From JAFGHJ01 sp964606065 (GTDB lineage: Bacteria; Hydrothermota; UBA3072), in contig CAZSEX010000009.1 of assembly GCA_964606065.1 (NCBI GenBank), forward strand, positions 1-51,722: a stretch of 51,722 bases of DNA, written 5' to 3'. Numbering within the stretch: position 1 is the first letter of the stretch; the number at the start of each line of letters is the position of its first letter. Position numbers and translations under genes: made by a program. Below the pieces are notes generated by a model, which was not told where the DNA came from, made no database searches, and saw nothing but the letters and a program-made list of their open reading frames with translations. Shown here in pieces: positions 24,899-33,386 of the stretch.

Positions 24899-25891
24899 TT
24901 ACGGAATGCGAGCAACCAGAAGCGTGGCATCATCCGAACTTTTTTTATGTTTTTCAAAAGCTTCTTTTGCTAATTCCATAACAGGTCTATACACAATCCT
25001 TTTATCTTCAAAACTAAAAGATGAAATTCCGTCGGAATGCAAAACCACAAGACAAGGTGTACTCAAATCAAGGTGATCGGTCCTAAGGGTTCTAACATTA
25101 CTACCCAATAAACCGTCGAAAGACACCAGCCTTTTGTACCTATCAGCTGTATAAATTTGAGTCCTAATATTTCCCACGCCGAGATATTCAATTCTACCTT
25201 CCTTGCTCATACGAACAATACCTGCAACACAACCTCTACTTCCATGCAACCTTCTATGCATCGTAAGAACTATCTGTTCGAGCTCGTCCCTGTATTTATC
25301 TTCAAGAACCTTTACGGCTATTCCACTCGCCTCGCTCGCTTTATCTCCGTGACCGATACCATCCATTACTGCGACTATAGCCGAATCTTCGTATCTTTTT
25401 ATGAAATAAGCGTCTCCGTTACTCTTGAATCCCGGTTTAGGACGGCTGAATACACTGGTCTGGATAAAATTTTCTTTTTTATTCTCGGAAAATACCTTTT
25501 TACCGGTCAAAATAAACTTTCCATTCTCTATTTTAACTTTAACATCTGTGAGTAATCTTTTAACAGCTCCCAGACCTATTCCAAGAGTATTGGCGGTACT
25601 ATAGCCATCATCGAAGATTTCAGCTGTATCTTTATTATCAGTCGGATTTTCAGCCTCTATGCGAACACTCTTCTCAACTTCTTCTCCAAAAGAAATACTC
25701 AATTTACCCGAAGAACTGTGCTTTATTATATTTTTAGCAATCTCGGTTATCACGATTCTAAGCTCTTCAATTTCTTTCTCTGTTAATCTGATTTTACCCG
25801 CGAATTTAGCCATCTCAGAACGAACCCTGTAAATATCTTCATCCGAACTAACATCAAATTCTATGGAGGGAAAAATCTTTTTCACTTTCAT
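24899..25891 (-). CDS. RsbT-like domain fused to RsbX/SpoIIE-type phosphatase
   Basis: 330 aa. Residues 1-132 are an anti-sigma-kinase-like ATPase domain (N-box TEIAKNIIKHS with Asn54; G2 region GYSTANTLGIGLGAVKRL), but the G1 motif DEGPGI is replaced by AENPTDN, losing the Asp. Residues about 140-328 are a PPM/SpoIIE-type phosphatase (GD at 159-160, MDGIGHGDKASEAS at 176-189, HSDGIS, SSDDATLLV). RsbX removes phosphate from RsbR/RsbS to reset the stressosome. Here it is fused to a second RsbT-like domain that may dock on STAS partners. It overlaps rsbT by 4 nt (ATGA). Confidence 0.88.
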   Translation of the reverse strand: MKVKKIFPSIEFDVSSDEDIYRVRSEMAKFAGKIRLTEKEIEELRIVITEIAKNIIKHSSSGKLSISFGEEVEKSVRIEAENPTDNKDTAEIFDDGYSTANTLGIGLGAVKRLLTDVKVKIENGKFILTGKKVFSENKKENFIQTSVFSRPKPGFKSNGDAYFIKRYEDSAIVAVMDGIGHGDKASEASGIAVKVLEDKYRDELEQIVLTMHRRLHGSRGCVAGIVRMSKEGRIEYLGVGNIRTQIYTADRYKRLVSFDGLLGSNVRTLRTDHLDLSTPCLVVLHSDGISSFSFEDKRIVYRPVMELAKEAFEKHKKSSDDATLLVARIP

Positions 25892-26277
25892 TTCAACTTT
25901 TTGTACGTAATTATTTTGGTTCCTCTGTCATTGCTTTCAATTTTGAAATCATCCATAAGATGTTTAGCTCCTATAAGTCCAATACCGAGTGAATTAGTGG
26001 TGCTATATCCCTTTTCTAAAGCCTGTTCAACATCCGGGATTCCCGGACCCTCATCCTGACATATAATCTCTATCCCCCCCTCATCCTTGTTAACTATAAC
26101 TTCTCCTCTATAAGCATGTTTTATTATATTCCTTGTAAGTTCCGAAACAGCTGTAGCAATTCTCGTTTGATCTATCCAACGAAAACCTATACGCTCCGCT
26201 TCACTTTTTATTTCACGTCTTGCGATCAAGACATCTATCTCTTTGTTTATTGGAATACGTAAAATTTCTTCCTTCAT
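25888..26277 (-). CDS. rsbT: Serine/threonine kinase RsbT (stressosome switch kinase)
   Basis: 129 aa, a complete GHKL-type anti-sigma-factor-like kinase: N-box SELTRNIIKHA (Asn50), G1 DEGPGI (75-80), G2 GYSTTNSLGIGLIGAKHLMD (90-109). Length is as for B. subtilis RsbT. In that system RsbT phosphorylates RsbS and RsbR, leaves the complex and activates RsbU. No RsbU or sigma-B gene exists here, so its partner must be different. Its ATG overlaps the rsbS stop (ATGA). Confidence 0.93.
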   Translation of the reverse strand: MKEEILRIPINKEIDVLIARREIKSEAERIGFRWIDQTRIATAVSELTRNIIKHAYRGEVIVNKDEGGIEIICQDEGPGIPDVEQALEKGYSTTNSLGIGLIGAKHLMDDFKIESNDRGTKIITYKKLK

Positions 26278-26642
26278 GCAAAACTCTTATCTATTTTTTC
26301 TCTCAATTTTTCCAACGCTGAATCAAGCTCAAAAGCGGTATCTATCTCTTCGAGATACAACCCGAGTTCAACTAAAGCAACCGCTACCTCAGGCTGAATT
26401 CCCACAAGTATTACTTCTTTACCCATAGCTCTTAATCCCCAGGCGATTTTCTGCAGTAATCTACCGAGAAAACTATCCACAATATCGAGCGCAGAAATAT
26501 CTATAGCTATTCCCTTAATATTAGAATCATCTGCTTCTCTTATTATCTTTTCTCCCGCCTCCTCCGCCGCGGTATCATGAAGTTCCTCTTGAATAGGAAC
26601 AACAAGAATATCGCCTAAATGCATCCGAGTTAATCTACCCAT
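26274..26642 (-). CDS. rsbS: Stressosome STAS protein RsbS
   Basis: 122 aa, a single STAS domain of normal RsbS length. 'GIAIDISALDIVDSFLGRLLQ' carries Ser57 at the place of the B. subtilis phospho-serine S59. The second site (T86) is Val80 (VILVGIQPEVAV), so only one phosphorylation site remains. SD GGGAG upstream; stands between the second rsbR gene and rsbT in the canonical RST order. Confidence 0.93.
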   Translation of the reverse strand: MGRLTRMHLGDILVVPIQEELHDTAAEEAGEKIIREADDSNIKGIAIDISALDIVDSFLGRLLQKIAWGLRAMGKEVILVGIQPEVAVALVELGLYLEEIDTAFELDSALEKLREKIDKSFA

Positions 26643-26660
26643 TTTATTTGTCTTCTCCCT

Positions 26661-27854
26661 TTATTTTTTTCTTGAAATAACGTATTTCAAACCGTCTTTT
26701 AAAGTAGACATTGTCTTGAGACCTTCCATATCGATTCCGAGATCGGCAATCGTCTGAGCTATTTCAACACCCACTCCGGTCAGTATAGCTTCCGCTCCCA
26801 CCAATCTGACAGCTTTGGCTGTTCGTATTAAACGATCGGCTACCGCGCTATCCACCGCGCTTATACCGGAAATATCTATAATGGCTACAGCAGCTCTCTC
26901 TTCCACAATCTGGGTTAACAAAGCCTCGGAGATTCTTGAAGCTCTTTCACTATCCAGAGATCCCAATATGGGAACGGTCAGAACACCCTCCCACACATCA
27001 ATTACAGGTGTCGAAAGCTCTATTAGTTCTTCCCTTTGAGCCTCTAATTTCTGCTCCCTCTCTTCTTCCCAGAGTTTCTTTTCCGTTATATCTCTCGAAA
27101 TACCTAAAATACCGATTACATTTCCTTTTTTGTCGTACCTGGGAACTTTAGTTGTTGAAACCCAGGTAACCCTGCCATCAGGATGCGTTTCCTTTTCTAC
27201 TTTGCCTTCTATCGGTTTCCCCGTTTTCATTATCTCCTGTTCATCTTCAAAAGCCGGTCTCGCGTGCTCTTCTGTAAAAAAATCAAAATCAGTCTTGCCC
27301 ATTAAGCCATCGACTGTTTTAATATTGAACCATTCTGCCAGTGATCTACTAACCTTTATAAAACGACTCTTCTCATCCTTAAAGTAAATATGGTCGGGTA
27401 TGGTATTAAGAAGAGAATTCAACAAACCTCTTTCGAAAACAAGATCCTCTTCTAATTTTACTCTTTTTGTTATATTATAGAAAAAAACAAACGAACCGGC
27501 AAACTTGCCTTTATCATCATAACGCGGATTTGACCTTGTTAACAAATAACGTACTTCACCATCCTCAGCATGTACCTTTATCTCAAATACACTTTTCTTT
27601 TTCTTATTCTTTGTTTTAATTATTTTTTTTGCTTCTTCAAAGGACTCAGGACTTAAAAAATCCCGCAAATTTCTTCCGGTTAAATTACCTTCAGTCACCC
27701 CAAAAATACTGTCGCACGCGGGATTAGAAAAAGAAAAGGTTAAATCTTTTTCAAGATAAGCGAATCCCTCGCTCATTTCTTCAATTAATTTTTTATATTC
27801 CTCATTTTCTCTACTTAACTTCTCTATTTCTTTTTTATATTCTTTTTCAGCCAA
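26661..27854 (-). CDS. RsbR-type stressosome protein (PAS-PAS-STAS), second copy
   Basis: 397 aa. N-terminal coiled coil, PAS1 (about 22-130; 'MSEGFAYLEKDLTFSFSNPACDSIFGVTEGNLTGRNLRDFL'), PAS2 (about 145-262, of the same type as in the other RsbR copies, 'IYFKDEKSRFIKVSRSLAEWFN'), then STAS (about 277-396) with the same residues as the 23981 gene. The start is TTG at 27854, fixed by AAAGGAG upstream. PAS1 is of a different type from the paired PAS domains elsewhere in this operon, so the sensory input is diversified while the STAS output is the same. Confidence 0.9.
   Translation of the reverse strand: MAEKEYKKEIEKLSRENEEYKKLIEEMSEGFAYLEKDLTFSFSNPACDSIFGVTEGNLTGRNLRDFLSPESFEEAKKIIKTKNKKKKSVFEIKVHAEDGEVRYLLTRSNPRYDDKGKFAGSFVFFYNITKRVKLEEDLVFERGLLNSLLNTIPDHIYFKDEKSRFIKVSRSLAEWFNIKTVDGLMGKTDFDFFTEEHARPAFEDEQEIMKTGKPIEGKVEKETHPDGRVTWVSTTKVPRYDKKGNVIGILGISRDITEKKLWEEEREQKLEAQREELIELSTPVIDVWEGVLTVPILGSLDSERASRISEALLTQIVEERAAVAIIDISGISAVDSAVADRLIRTAKAVRLVGAEAILTGVGVEIAQTIADLGIDMEGLKTMSTLKDGLKYVISRKK
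26668..27047. repeat. STAS-coding tract shared with 24018-24397 (copy B)
   Basis: Offset is exactly 2650 bp from copy A, with one mismatch in 380 bp by eye. Same orientation, so recombination between the copies would delete rsbS, rsbT and the rsbT-rsbX fusion and join the two rsbR genes. Confidence 0.9.
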
Positions 27855-27900
27855 AATATCTCCTTTCCTTCCTTAAACTAAAAATGTATAACATAATCGT

Positions 27901-29193
27901 TTAAAAATCCTGCTGGTCTAATAAAATTCCTTCCCTCCGATTAATTGCATATTTCAAACCGTCTTTTAATGCAGACATTGTCTTAAGCCCTTTCATATCG
28001 ATTCCGAGATCGGCAATGGTTTGAGCTATTTCAACACCCACTCCGGTCAGTATAGCCTTCGCCCCCACTAACCCTACAGCTTTGGCGGTACGAATTAAAA
28101 GATCCGCAACCGCGCTATCCACGGCGCTTATACCGGAAATATCTATGATAGCCGCGGACGCCTTTTTCATCACAATCTGGGTCAATAAAGTCTCCGAAAT
28201 TTTCGCCGCTCTATCGCTATCCAGAGCCCCCAATACAGGAACAGTAAGAATACCTTCCCATATATCTATTACAGGGGTAGAAAGCACCTCGAGTTCTTCC
28301 CTTTGAGCCTCTATTTTCCTCTCGTTTTCTAATTCGAGGGTCTTCGATCCGGTAATATCCCTGGAGATGCCCAAAGTTCCTATTAAGTTTCCTTCTTTAT
28401 CATAAAATGGAACTTTAGTCACGGAATACCACTTTTCCTTACCATCGGGCAATTCAACCTTCTGCATTTTATCTACAACCGGTTTGCCGGTATCTATTAC
28501 TCTAACTTCGTCTTCCCTCATAATTTTAGCCTCTTCTTCAGGGAAAAAATCGAAATCTGTTTTACCTTTAAACTCTTCTCTGGTAAGTCCTGTTCCCTCT
28601 GCTTTTGATTTACTTACGTCTAAAAAACGGCTTTCCTTATCTTTAAAATAAATTCGGTCGGGAATTTGGTCCAAAAGAGCATTAAGTAAATTGCTTTTAA
28701 GAACCACCTCTTCTCCCAGCTTTTTGGTTTCTAACTTAAGCTTATCTTGTAATTCTTTTCTTTCTGTAATATCTCTTGAAATCCCCAGAACACCTATTAT
28801 CTTTCCTCTCTCATTATACCTGGGAATTTTAGTTGTAGAGACCCATGTTATTCGACCATCCGGATGGGTTTCTTTTTCAACTTTATTCAATATGGGCTTG
28901 CCGGTTTTTATTATTTTTTGCTCATCTTCATAGGCAGGATTTGCATGTTCTTCAGTAAAATAATCAAAGTCTGTCTTACCAATTACTTCTTCTCTTTTAA
29001 GACCGACCTGATCTGCTTTAGATTTACTCACCTCCACAAAACGAGACTCTCTATCCTTAAAGTAAATAAGATCAGGAACGTTTTCTAAAAGAGCATCAAG
29101 CAAAGTTCCTTTAATCTGAAGTTTTTCGACTTTTTTTTGCAGTTTTTTAAGTTCTTCCTCGATATCTTTTTTAGTTTCGCCTTTCCTGTTCAA
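27901..29193 (-). CDS. RsbR-type stressosome protein (PAS-PAS-STAS), first copy
   Basis: 430 aa. N-terminal coiled coil, PAS1 (about 32-152) and PAS2 (about 168-290), both of the 'YFKDRESRFVEVSKSKADQVGL...GKTDFDYF.EEHA' type and similar to each other. STAS follows (about 305-420) with AVDSAVADLL and AQTIADLG. The STAS sequence is clearly diverged from the two identical copies. First gene of the operon; start TTG at 29193 behind GGGAGGTGAG. No haem-binding or flavin motif can be claimed by eye. Probable stressosome core subunit. Confidence 0.9.
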   Translation of the reverse strand: MNRKGETKKDIEEELKKLQKKVEKLQIKGTLLDALLENVPDLIYFKDRESRFVEVSKSKADQVGLKREEVIGKTDFDYFTEEHANPAYEDEQKIIKTGKPILNKVEKETHPDGRITWVSTTKIPRYNERGKIIGVLGISRDITERKELQDKLKLETKKLGEEVVLKSNLLNALLDQIPDRIYFKDKESRFLDVSKSKAEGTGLTREEFKGKTDFDFFPEEEAKIMREDEVRVIDTGKPVVDKMQKVELPDGKEKWYSVTKVPFYDKEGNLIGTLGISRDITGSKTLELENERKIEAQREELEVLSTPVIDIWEGILTVPVLGALDSDRAAKISETLLTQIVMKKASAAIIDISGISAVDSAVADLLIRTAKAVGLVGAKAILTGVGVEIAQTIADLGIDMKGLKTMSALKDGLKYAINRREGILLDQQDF

Positions 29194-29288
29194 AATCTCA
29201 CCTCCCGAAAACTCTACCGCTTAAAAAATTTCAGACTTTAAGTATAAAACTATTATTCATAAAACTCCGGAAACCTTATTACAGAAGA

Positions 29289-29316
29289 AATTTAAGATAA
29301 AAAAATTTTTTGTCAA
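29289..29316 (-). promoter_or_regulatory. Promoter of the stressosome operon
   Basis: Minus strand TTGACA (29316-29311), 16-nt spacer, TAAATT (29294-29289). A leader of about 90 nt with GGGAGGTGAG precedes the TTG start. The rest of the 336-bp gap (29194-29529) holds two imperfect hairpins next to the serA stop (29480-29520, TTTTCGCAAAA and TTTTCGCAGAA units), a possible serA terminator, and no gene. Confidence 0.7.
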
Positions 29317-29529
29317 GGTGTTTTTTCACTGCTTATATTCCCTCCATAATTTTGAGTTTCCGAAAGAAAAAGAGCATATTTCTTAAACGTTCCGCTAAAT
29401 TATCAAAAATCCAGTTGAATAAAATACAAAAAATGTTCCAGAACTCAAAGTCTTGAAAACCAAAAACTTAAGAAAAAGGGTTTTCGCAAAATACGAAAGC
29501 TTTTCGCAGAACGCGAGAGACAATTTTAT

Positions 29530-30432
29530 TTACAGCTTTGAAGCTACTTTTTTAACGACTTCTTCTCCCACCCTGTTTGAAGATTCCACTGCCTGAGCGC
29601 CTAAATGAGGAGTACAAATAAAATTGTCGAGCTCCATTAGTTTTAAATCTTCCGGAGGCTCTTCTTCAAAAACATCAAGCGCGGCACCTCTTATTTTTCC
29701 ACTTTTCAGTGCTTCGTGGAGCGCTTCTTCGTCGATAATTCCTCCTCTCGCGCAATTTACAAGGTAAGCGCTTTCTTTCATTTTTACGAGTTCTTCCACG
29801 CCTATAAGATGATGTGTTTCGTCGTTATGGGGTAAGTGAAGAGAAACGATATCAGAAGAAACAAGCAACTCGTCTAATTCAACCATTTTAATGTCCATTT
29901 CCTGGACTTTACCAACATAAGGATCGTATCCGACAACTTTAGCTCCGAAACCTTTAACCAATTCGGCTGTCCTTCTGCCAATCCTTCCCAGACCGATAAT
30001 GCCAACCGTGCAGGAACCAAGTTCATTGCCTTTAAATTCTTTTTTAGGCCACTCACCTTTTTTCATCCTGGCGGTCGCCTGAGGTATATGCCTTAAAAGC
30101 GCCAGCATATGAGCCACAGCCAATTCGGCAACGCCATTTGTCGAAGCTTCCGGAGTATTTATAACCTCAATCCCTTTCTCTTTCGCGTATTCAACATCGA
30201 TATTATCAAGACCTACACCTGCTCTAATTATAAATTTCACACTCCCCGCTGCAATATCAATAAGATCTTTCCTTATTTTCGTTCTGCTTCTCACTATAAC
30301 CCCGTCAAAATCAGCTATAATACCAGCTAACTCTTCCTTCTCTACCGAGGTATTTTCTATAACCTCGATTCCCAATCCCCTTAATCCTTTCACCGCATCC
30401 TTTGCTATCGCGTCACATACCATTACTTTCAT
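29530..30432 (-). CDS. serA: D-3-phosphoglycerate dehydrogenase, short form
   Basis: 300 aa from the ATG at 30432 (SD AAGGGGG; the longer frame runs into a repeat element). D-isomer-specific 2-hydroxyacid dehydrogenase: 'IIRAGVGLDNIDVEYAKEKGIEVINTPEAS', NAD-binding GIIGLGRIGRRTA, 'LHLPHNDETHHLIG', 'NCARGGIIDEEAL', 'LDVFEEEPP', 'CTPHLGA'. No C-terminal ACT or ASB domain, so serine feedback as in E. coli SerA is not expected. First step of serine synthesis from 3-phosphoglycerate. It follows PBP1A and the OmpA-domain gene, separated by an inverted-repeat element. Confidence 0.88.
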   Translation of the reverse strand: MKVMVCDAIAKDAVKGLRGLGIEVIENTSVEKEELAGIIADFDGVIVRSRTKIRKDLIDIAAGSVKFIIRAGVGLDNIDVEYAKEKGIEVINTPEASTNGVAELAVAHMLALLRHIPQATARMKKGEWPKKEFKGNELGSCTVGIIGLGRIGRRTAELVKGFGAKVVGYDPYVGKVQEMDIKMVELDELLVSSDIVSLHLPHNDETHHLIGVEELVKMKESAYLVNCARGGIIDEEALHEALKSGKIRGAALDVFEEEPPEDLKLMELDNFICTPHLGAQAVESSNRVGEEVVKKVASKL

Positions 30433-30454
30433 CAAACCCCCTTTCTGATAAATG

Positions 30455-30550
30455 AACCACAGAGAACACAAAGACCACAAAGATTACTATTGTTTTTAAA
30501 TTTTCTTTAGGTAAATATATTACTTTGTGCTCTTTGAGAGCTTTGTGGTT
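30455..30550. repeat. Dispersed inverted-repeat element (CCACAAAG family)
   Basis: Left arm 30455-30482 (AACCACAGAGAACACAAAG...) and right arm 30523-30550 (reverse complement AACCACAAAGCTCTC...) form an imperfect 28-bp inverted repeat around an AT-rich centre. Same family as the element in the V-ATPase operon. Confidence 0.7.
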
Positions 30551-30563
30551 AAACCCTTCTGGT

Positions 30564-31196
30564 TTATTTCGGTAAAACATCGATCACGATTCTCCGATTC
30601 TTATTTCGTCCTGCCTCGGTGTCATTATCAGCAACCGGCCTGTATTCACCAAAAGCAACCGCAGCTAAGCGGGACGGCTCTATATTCACATTAGCTATCA
30701 AAAATTTAACAACATTAACGGCTCTCTTAGCGGAAAGATCCCAATTCGTAGGATATTCTTTCTTTAAACTTCCTGAAATTGCCACATTGTCGGTGTGTCC
30801 TTCAATTCTTATATCTCTTTCCGGCATCTCTTTAAGTATATTAGCTATACGAAGCAAAGTTTCCTGTCCTTCCCCATTCAATTCCACCGATCCCGGAGGG
30901 AACATCTTTTCACAGGGCAGGGTAATGGAAATTTCTTCCCTTTCAAGTTCAACCTCTATACCCTCAACCATATCCTGAAGATCCTGAACCAGATAACTTG
31001 TTTTTTCTTCTTTCTTGAGTGTATCTGCGCTTTCCATACTACTCTTCAAATCGTTCACTATGGAAATAAGAGTTTTATTTTCTTCTTTATATTCAGCTAA
31101 AGAATTGTAAAGCGGAGCGTGTTTTCTAACATAAAAAAGACCAAACAACAACAGTAAAAATAAAATAAAAGAAAAGTAAAAAATATCTCTTTTCAT
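30564..31196 (-). CDS. Inner-membrane-anchored OmpA-domain protein
   Basis: 210 aa. One N-terminal membrane helix (about 5-23, IFYFSFILFLLLLFGLFYV), a coiled-coil segment (30-80), and an OmpA/MotB-like peptidoglycan-binding domain (about 85-208; 'FPPGSVELNGEGQETLLRIANIL', 'IRIEGHTDNVAISG', 'NWDLSAKRAVNVVKFL', 'GEYRPVADNDTEAGRNKNRRIVI'). The DAP-binding Asp (GHTD) and Arg are kept, unlike in Pal here. It resembles MotB-type proteins but no MotA or flagellar gene is nearby. 9 nt after PBP1A; probably helps anchor or position wall synthesis. Confidence 0.85.
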   Translation of the reverse strand: MKRDIFYFSFILFLLLLFGLFYVRKHAPLYNSLAEYKEENKTLISIVNDLKSSMESADTLKKEEKTSYLVQDLQDMVEGIEVELEREEISITLPCEKMFPPGSVELNGEGQETLLRIANILKEMPERDIRIEGHTDNVAISGSLKKEYPTNWDLSAKRAVNVVKFLIANVNIEPSRLAAVAFGEYRPVADNDTEAGRNKNRRIVIDVLPK

Positions 31197-31205
31197 AAAA
31201 TCCTC

Positions 31206-33380
31206 CTAAAAATCAAAATCATCTTGCATTTCAATCGGCTTTTCGACACTTTTTCTTCCTTTGCCATGCAGCTCACATTGTCTTTCAGGAACATTCCCCT
31301 TTCTGAAAATCTCATTGGCAACATTCGGACATTTCGGAGTCGCCAGTTCACCGCTTTCGGTACAAATATATCTGAAATCGATACCTTCAGGCACGGGAAA
31401 TTCATAATTCATCGTAGAATCACAGAACGCTTTCATAAATTCAGTCCAGATAGGAAGAGTAAGGGCTCCGCCGCTGGCACCCTTTCCTATTGTCCGCGGA
31501 TAATCGTATCCTACCCAAACGCCTACATTTAAATCCTTAACAAAACCAATAAACCAGCCATTCTTAAAGTCATCGGTCGTACCGGTTTTCCCTGCAGCGG
31601 GTTCATCAAAACCGCTTCTCCTCGCGTAAGAAGCTGTACCGCCGGGCCCAAAAACACTCTTCAGCATATCTACCATTATATAACCGGTTTCTTCCGACAG
31701 TACTCTCTGTTTAACAATTCTATTTTCGTATACCGTATTGCCATATCTATCAACAACTTTACGTATAAATATAGGATTAACTTTCTCGCCGAGGTTCGCG
31801 ATAGTTGAATAACCTCTAACCATCTCTAAAAGCGAAACCGTCGATGATCCGAGCGCAATGGAAAGAACTGCCTCGAGATCGCTCTCTATTCCCATCTGAT
31901 AAGCATACTCTACCACAGAAAAAGGACCAACTTCTTCACATAAATTTAAAGAAGCAACATTTCTGGACATTTTTAAAGCTGTTCGCAAAGAAATTTTTCC
32001 CATAAAAGTCTCATCGTAATTTTTGGGAGCGTAGACTTCTCCTCCCAATTCCTTAATCATGGGAAGGTCGAAAACAAAATCCGAAGGCAAAAAACCATTA
32101 TCGATCGCAGCGGTATAGAGAAAAGGCTTGAAAGCAGAGCCCGCCTGTCTTTTTGATTGGATAGCTCTATTAAACAGACTATGCCTGTAATCTCTGCCTC
32201 CTATAAGTGAAAGCACATAACCGGTAGAGGGGTCCATAACGACCATCGCTCCCTGAATATAAGGAATATTCTCTGAATGGATAAGAGAATCGGGAATTTC
32301 CTCTTTCTTTTTAAGGTGCCAGTATAATTCGACTCTTCCCAGACCCCACTCCATAATACTATCCGCGAGCATTTGCATATCCTGGTTCATGGTGGTATAA
32401 ACCTTATATCCTCCCCATGATATATATGCCCGTCCGAAAAGTTCTTCCATTTGTCTTTTCACTTCATTTATGAAATAAGGCCCCACTATTTCTTCCTTCG
32501 AATGGTCTACCACGACAAGGGATTCTGATAGCGCCGAATCGAGCTCGATCTTAGAAATTTCCTGCTCTTTATACATTTCGTTTAACGCCAGATTGCGTCT
32601 TTCAATAAATCTCTCATAGCTATTGTAAGGGGAATAATAACCCGGAGATCTAATCAAACCAACAAGAGCAGCGGCTTCGGAAACAGATAAACTGTCCGGA
32701 ATTTTACCAAAATAATACCTGGAAGACGCTCCCACTCCGTGATTACCATAACCCCAGTAAATCTCGTTTAGATACATCTCGAGTATTTCTTTTTTAGTAT
32801 ATCTTCTTTCAATTAAAAGAGACAAGTATATTTCTTCTACTTTTCTTAAAAGCGTTTTTTTCAACGTAAGAAATATATTCCTTGAAAGCTGCTGAGTAAT
32901 AGTGCTGGCACCCGCACCCCACTTTCTTCCGGTTGTTTTTCTGATCAAATTTACCCAGACGACTTTTGCCAATCTCTTTATATCGATGCCGAAATGGTCG
33001 TAAAATCTCTTATCTTCGAGAGAAACAACCGCAGCAGGTATATACTCGGGAATGGAATCAAGAACTATTTGTATCCTTCTGTGCTCGAATACCTCTAAAA
33101 TCAGTTTATCATCAATATCGTAAATACCGGTAGAGAGCTTCGGCTCATAATTCGCCAGCGAATCCACATCGGGTAAACCGTTTATTATAGCCAAATTAAC
33201 ACCTATGATAGCTCCGAACACAAAAAAAAGAATGTTCAATACAACAAATCTGCGTTTCTTTAAAGGAAGATGTTTTCGCAGAGAAATTATTTTATCCCGG
33301 AAGCTTTTCCTGGGTATAACACGTTCCTCTTTTATTGAATACTCTTCATCACCGGACATCATTCCTTCCTGTTTTACCAT
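31206..33380 (-). CDS. Class A penicillin-binding protein (PBP1A family)
   Basis: 724 aa, bifunctional peptidoglycan glycosyltransferase/transpeptidase. One membrane helix (about 45-68). The GT51 domain has the catalytic Glu122 in VSLEDKRFYDHFGID and 'GASTITQQLSRN'. The transpeptidase domain has Ser415-x-x-Lys418 (GSAFKPF), SRN at 472-474 and KTGTT at 598-602. A C-terminal tail has a few Cys and acidic residues. The ATG at 33380 lies 6 nt after a -10 box, so a leaderless mRNA is likely. First gene of an operon with the OmpA-domain protein and perhaps serA. Confidence 0.95.
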   Translation of the reverse strand: MVKQEGMMSGDEEYSIKEERVIPRKSFRDKIISLRKHLPLKKRRFVVLNILFFVFGAIIGVNLAIINGLPDVDSLANYEPKLSTGIYDIDDKLILEVFEHRRIQIVLDSIPEYIPAAVVSLEDKRFYDHFGIDIKRLAKVVWVNLIRKTTGRKWGAGASTITQQLSRNIFLTLKKTLLRKVEEIYLSLLIERRYTKKEILEMYLNEIYWGYGNHGVGASSRYYFGKIPDSLSVSEAAALVGLIRSPGYYSPYNSYERFIERRNLALNEMYKEQEISKIELDSALSESLVVVDHSKEEIVGPYFINEVKRQMEELFGRAYISWGGYKVYTTMNQDMQMLADSIMEWGLGRVELYWHLKKKEEIPDSLIHSENIPYIQGAMVVMDPSTGYVLSLIGGRDYRHSLFNRAIQSKRQAGSAFKPFLYTAAIDNGFLPSDFVFDLPMIKELGGEVYAPKNYDETFMGKISLRTALKMSRNVASLNLCEEVGPFSVVEYAYQMGIESDLEAVLSIALGSSTVSLLEMVRGYSTIANLGEKVNPIFIRKVVDRYGNTVYENRIVKQRVLSEETGYIMVDMLKSVFGPGGTASYARRSGFDEPAAGKTGTTDDFKNGWFIGFVKDLNVGVWVGYDYPRTIGKGASGGALTLPIWTEFMKAFCDSTMNYEFPVPEGIDFRYICTESGELATPKCPNVANEIFRKGNVPERQCELHGKGRKSVEKPIEMQDDFDF

Positions 33381-33386
33381 GAATTT

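Noticed and set aside
26815..27039. Plus-strand ORFs identical to ones at 24165-24389
   Set aside because: They are antisense shadows of the duplicated STAS-coding tract; the identity is explained by the rsbR genes on the minus strand.
19765..29193. Sigma-B regulon genes (rsbU, rsbV, rsbW, sigB) in the stressosome operon
   Set aside because: All ten genes were accounted for; none has a sigma-factor region or an RsbU-type N-terminal plus PP2C layout. The only PP2C domain is the rsbX-like fusion.
29480..29520. Small CRISPR or attachment site from the TTTTCGCA repeat
   Set aside because: Two imperfect copies only, each able to form a hairpin right after serA; a transcription end is the simpler explanation.
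30433..30480. 16 extra residues at the start of SerA
   Set aside because: They are translated from a dispersed repeat; AAGGGGG and the family N-terminus fix the start at 30432.
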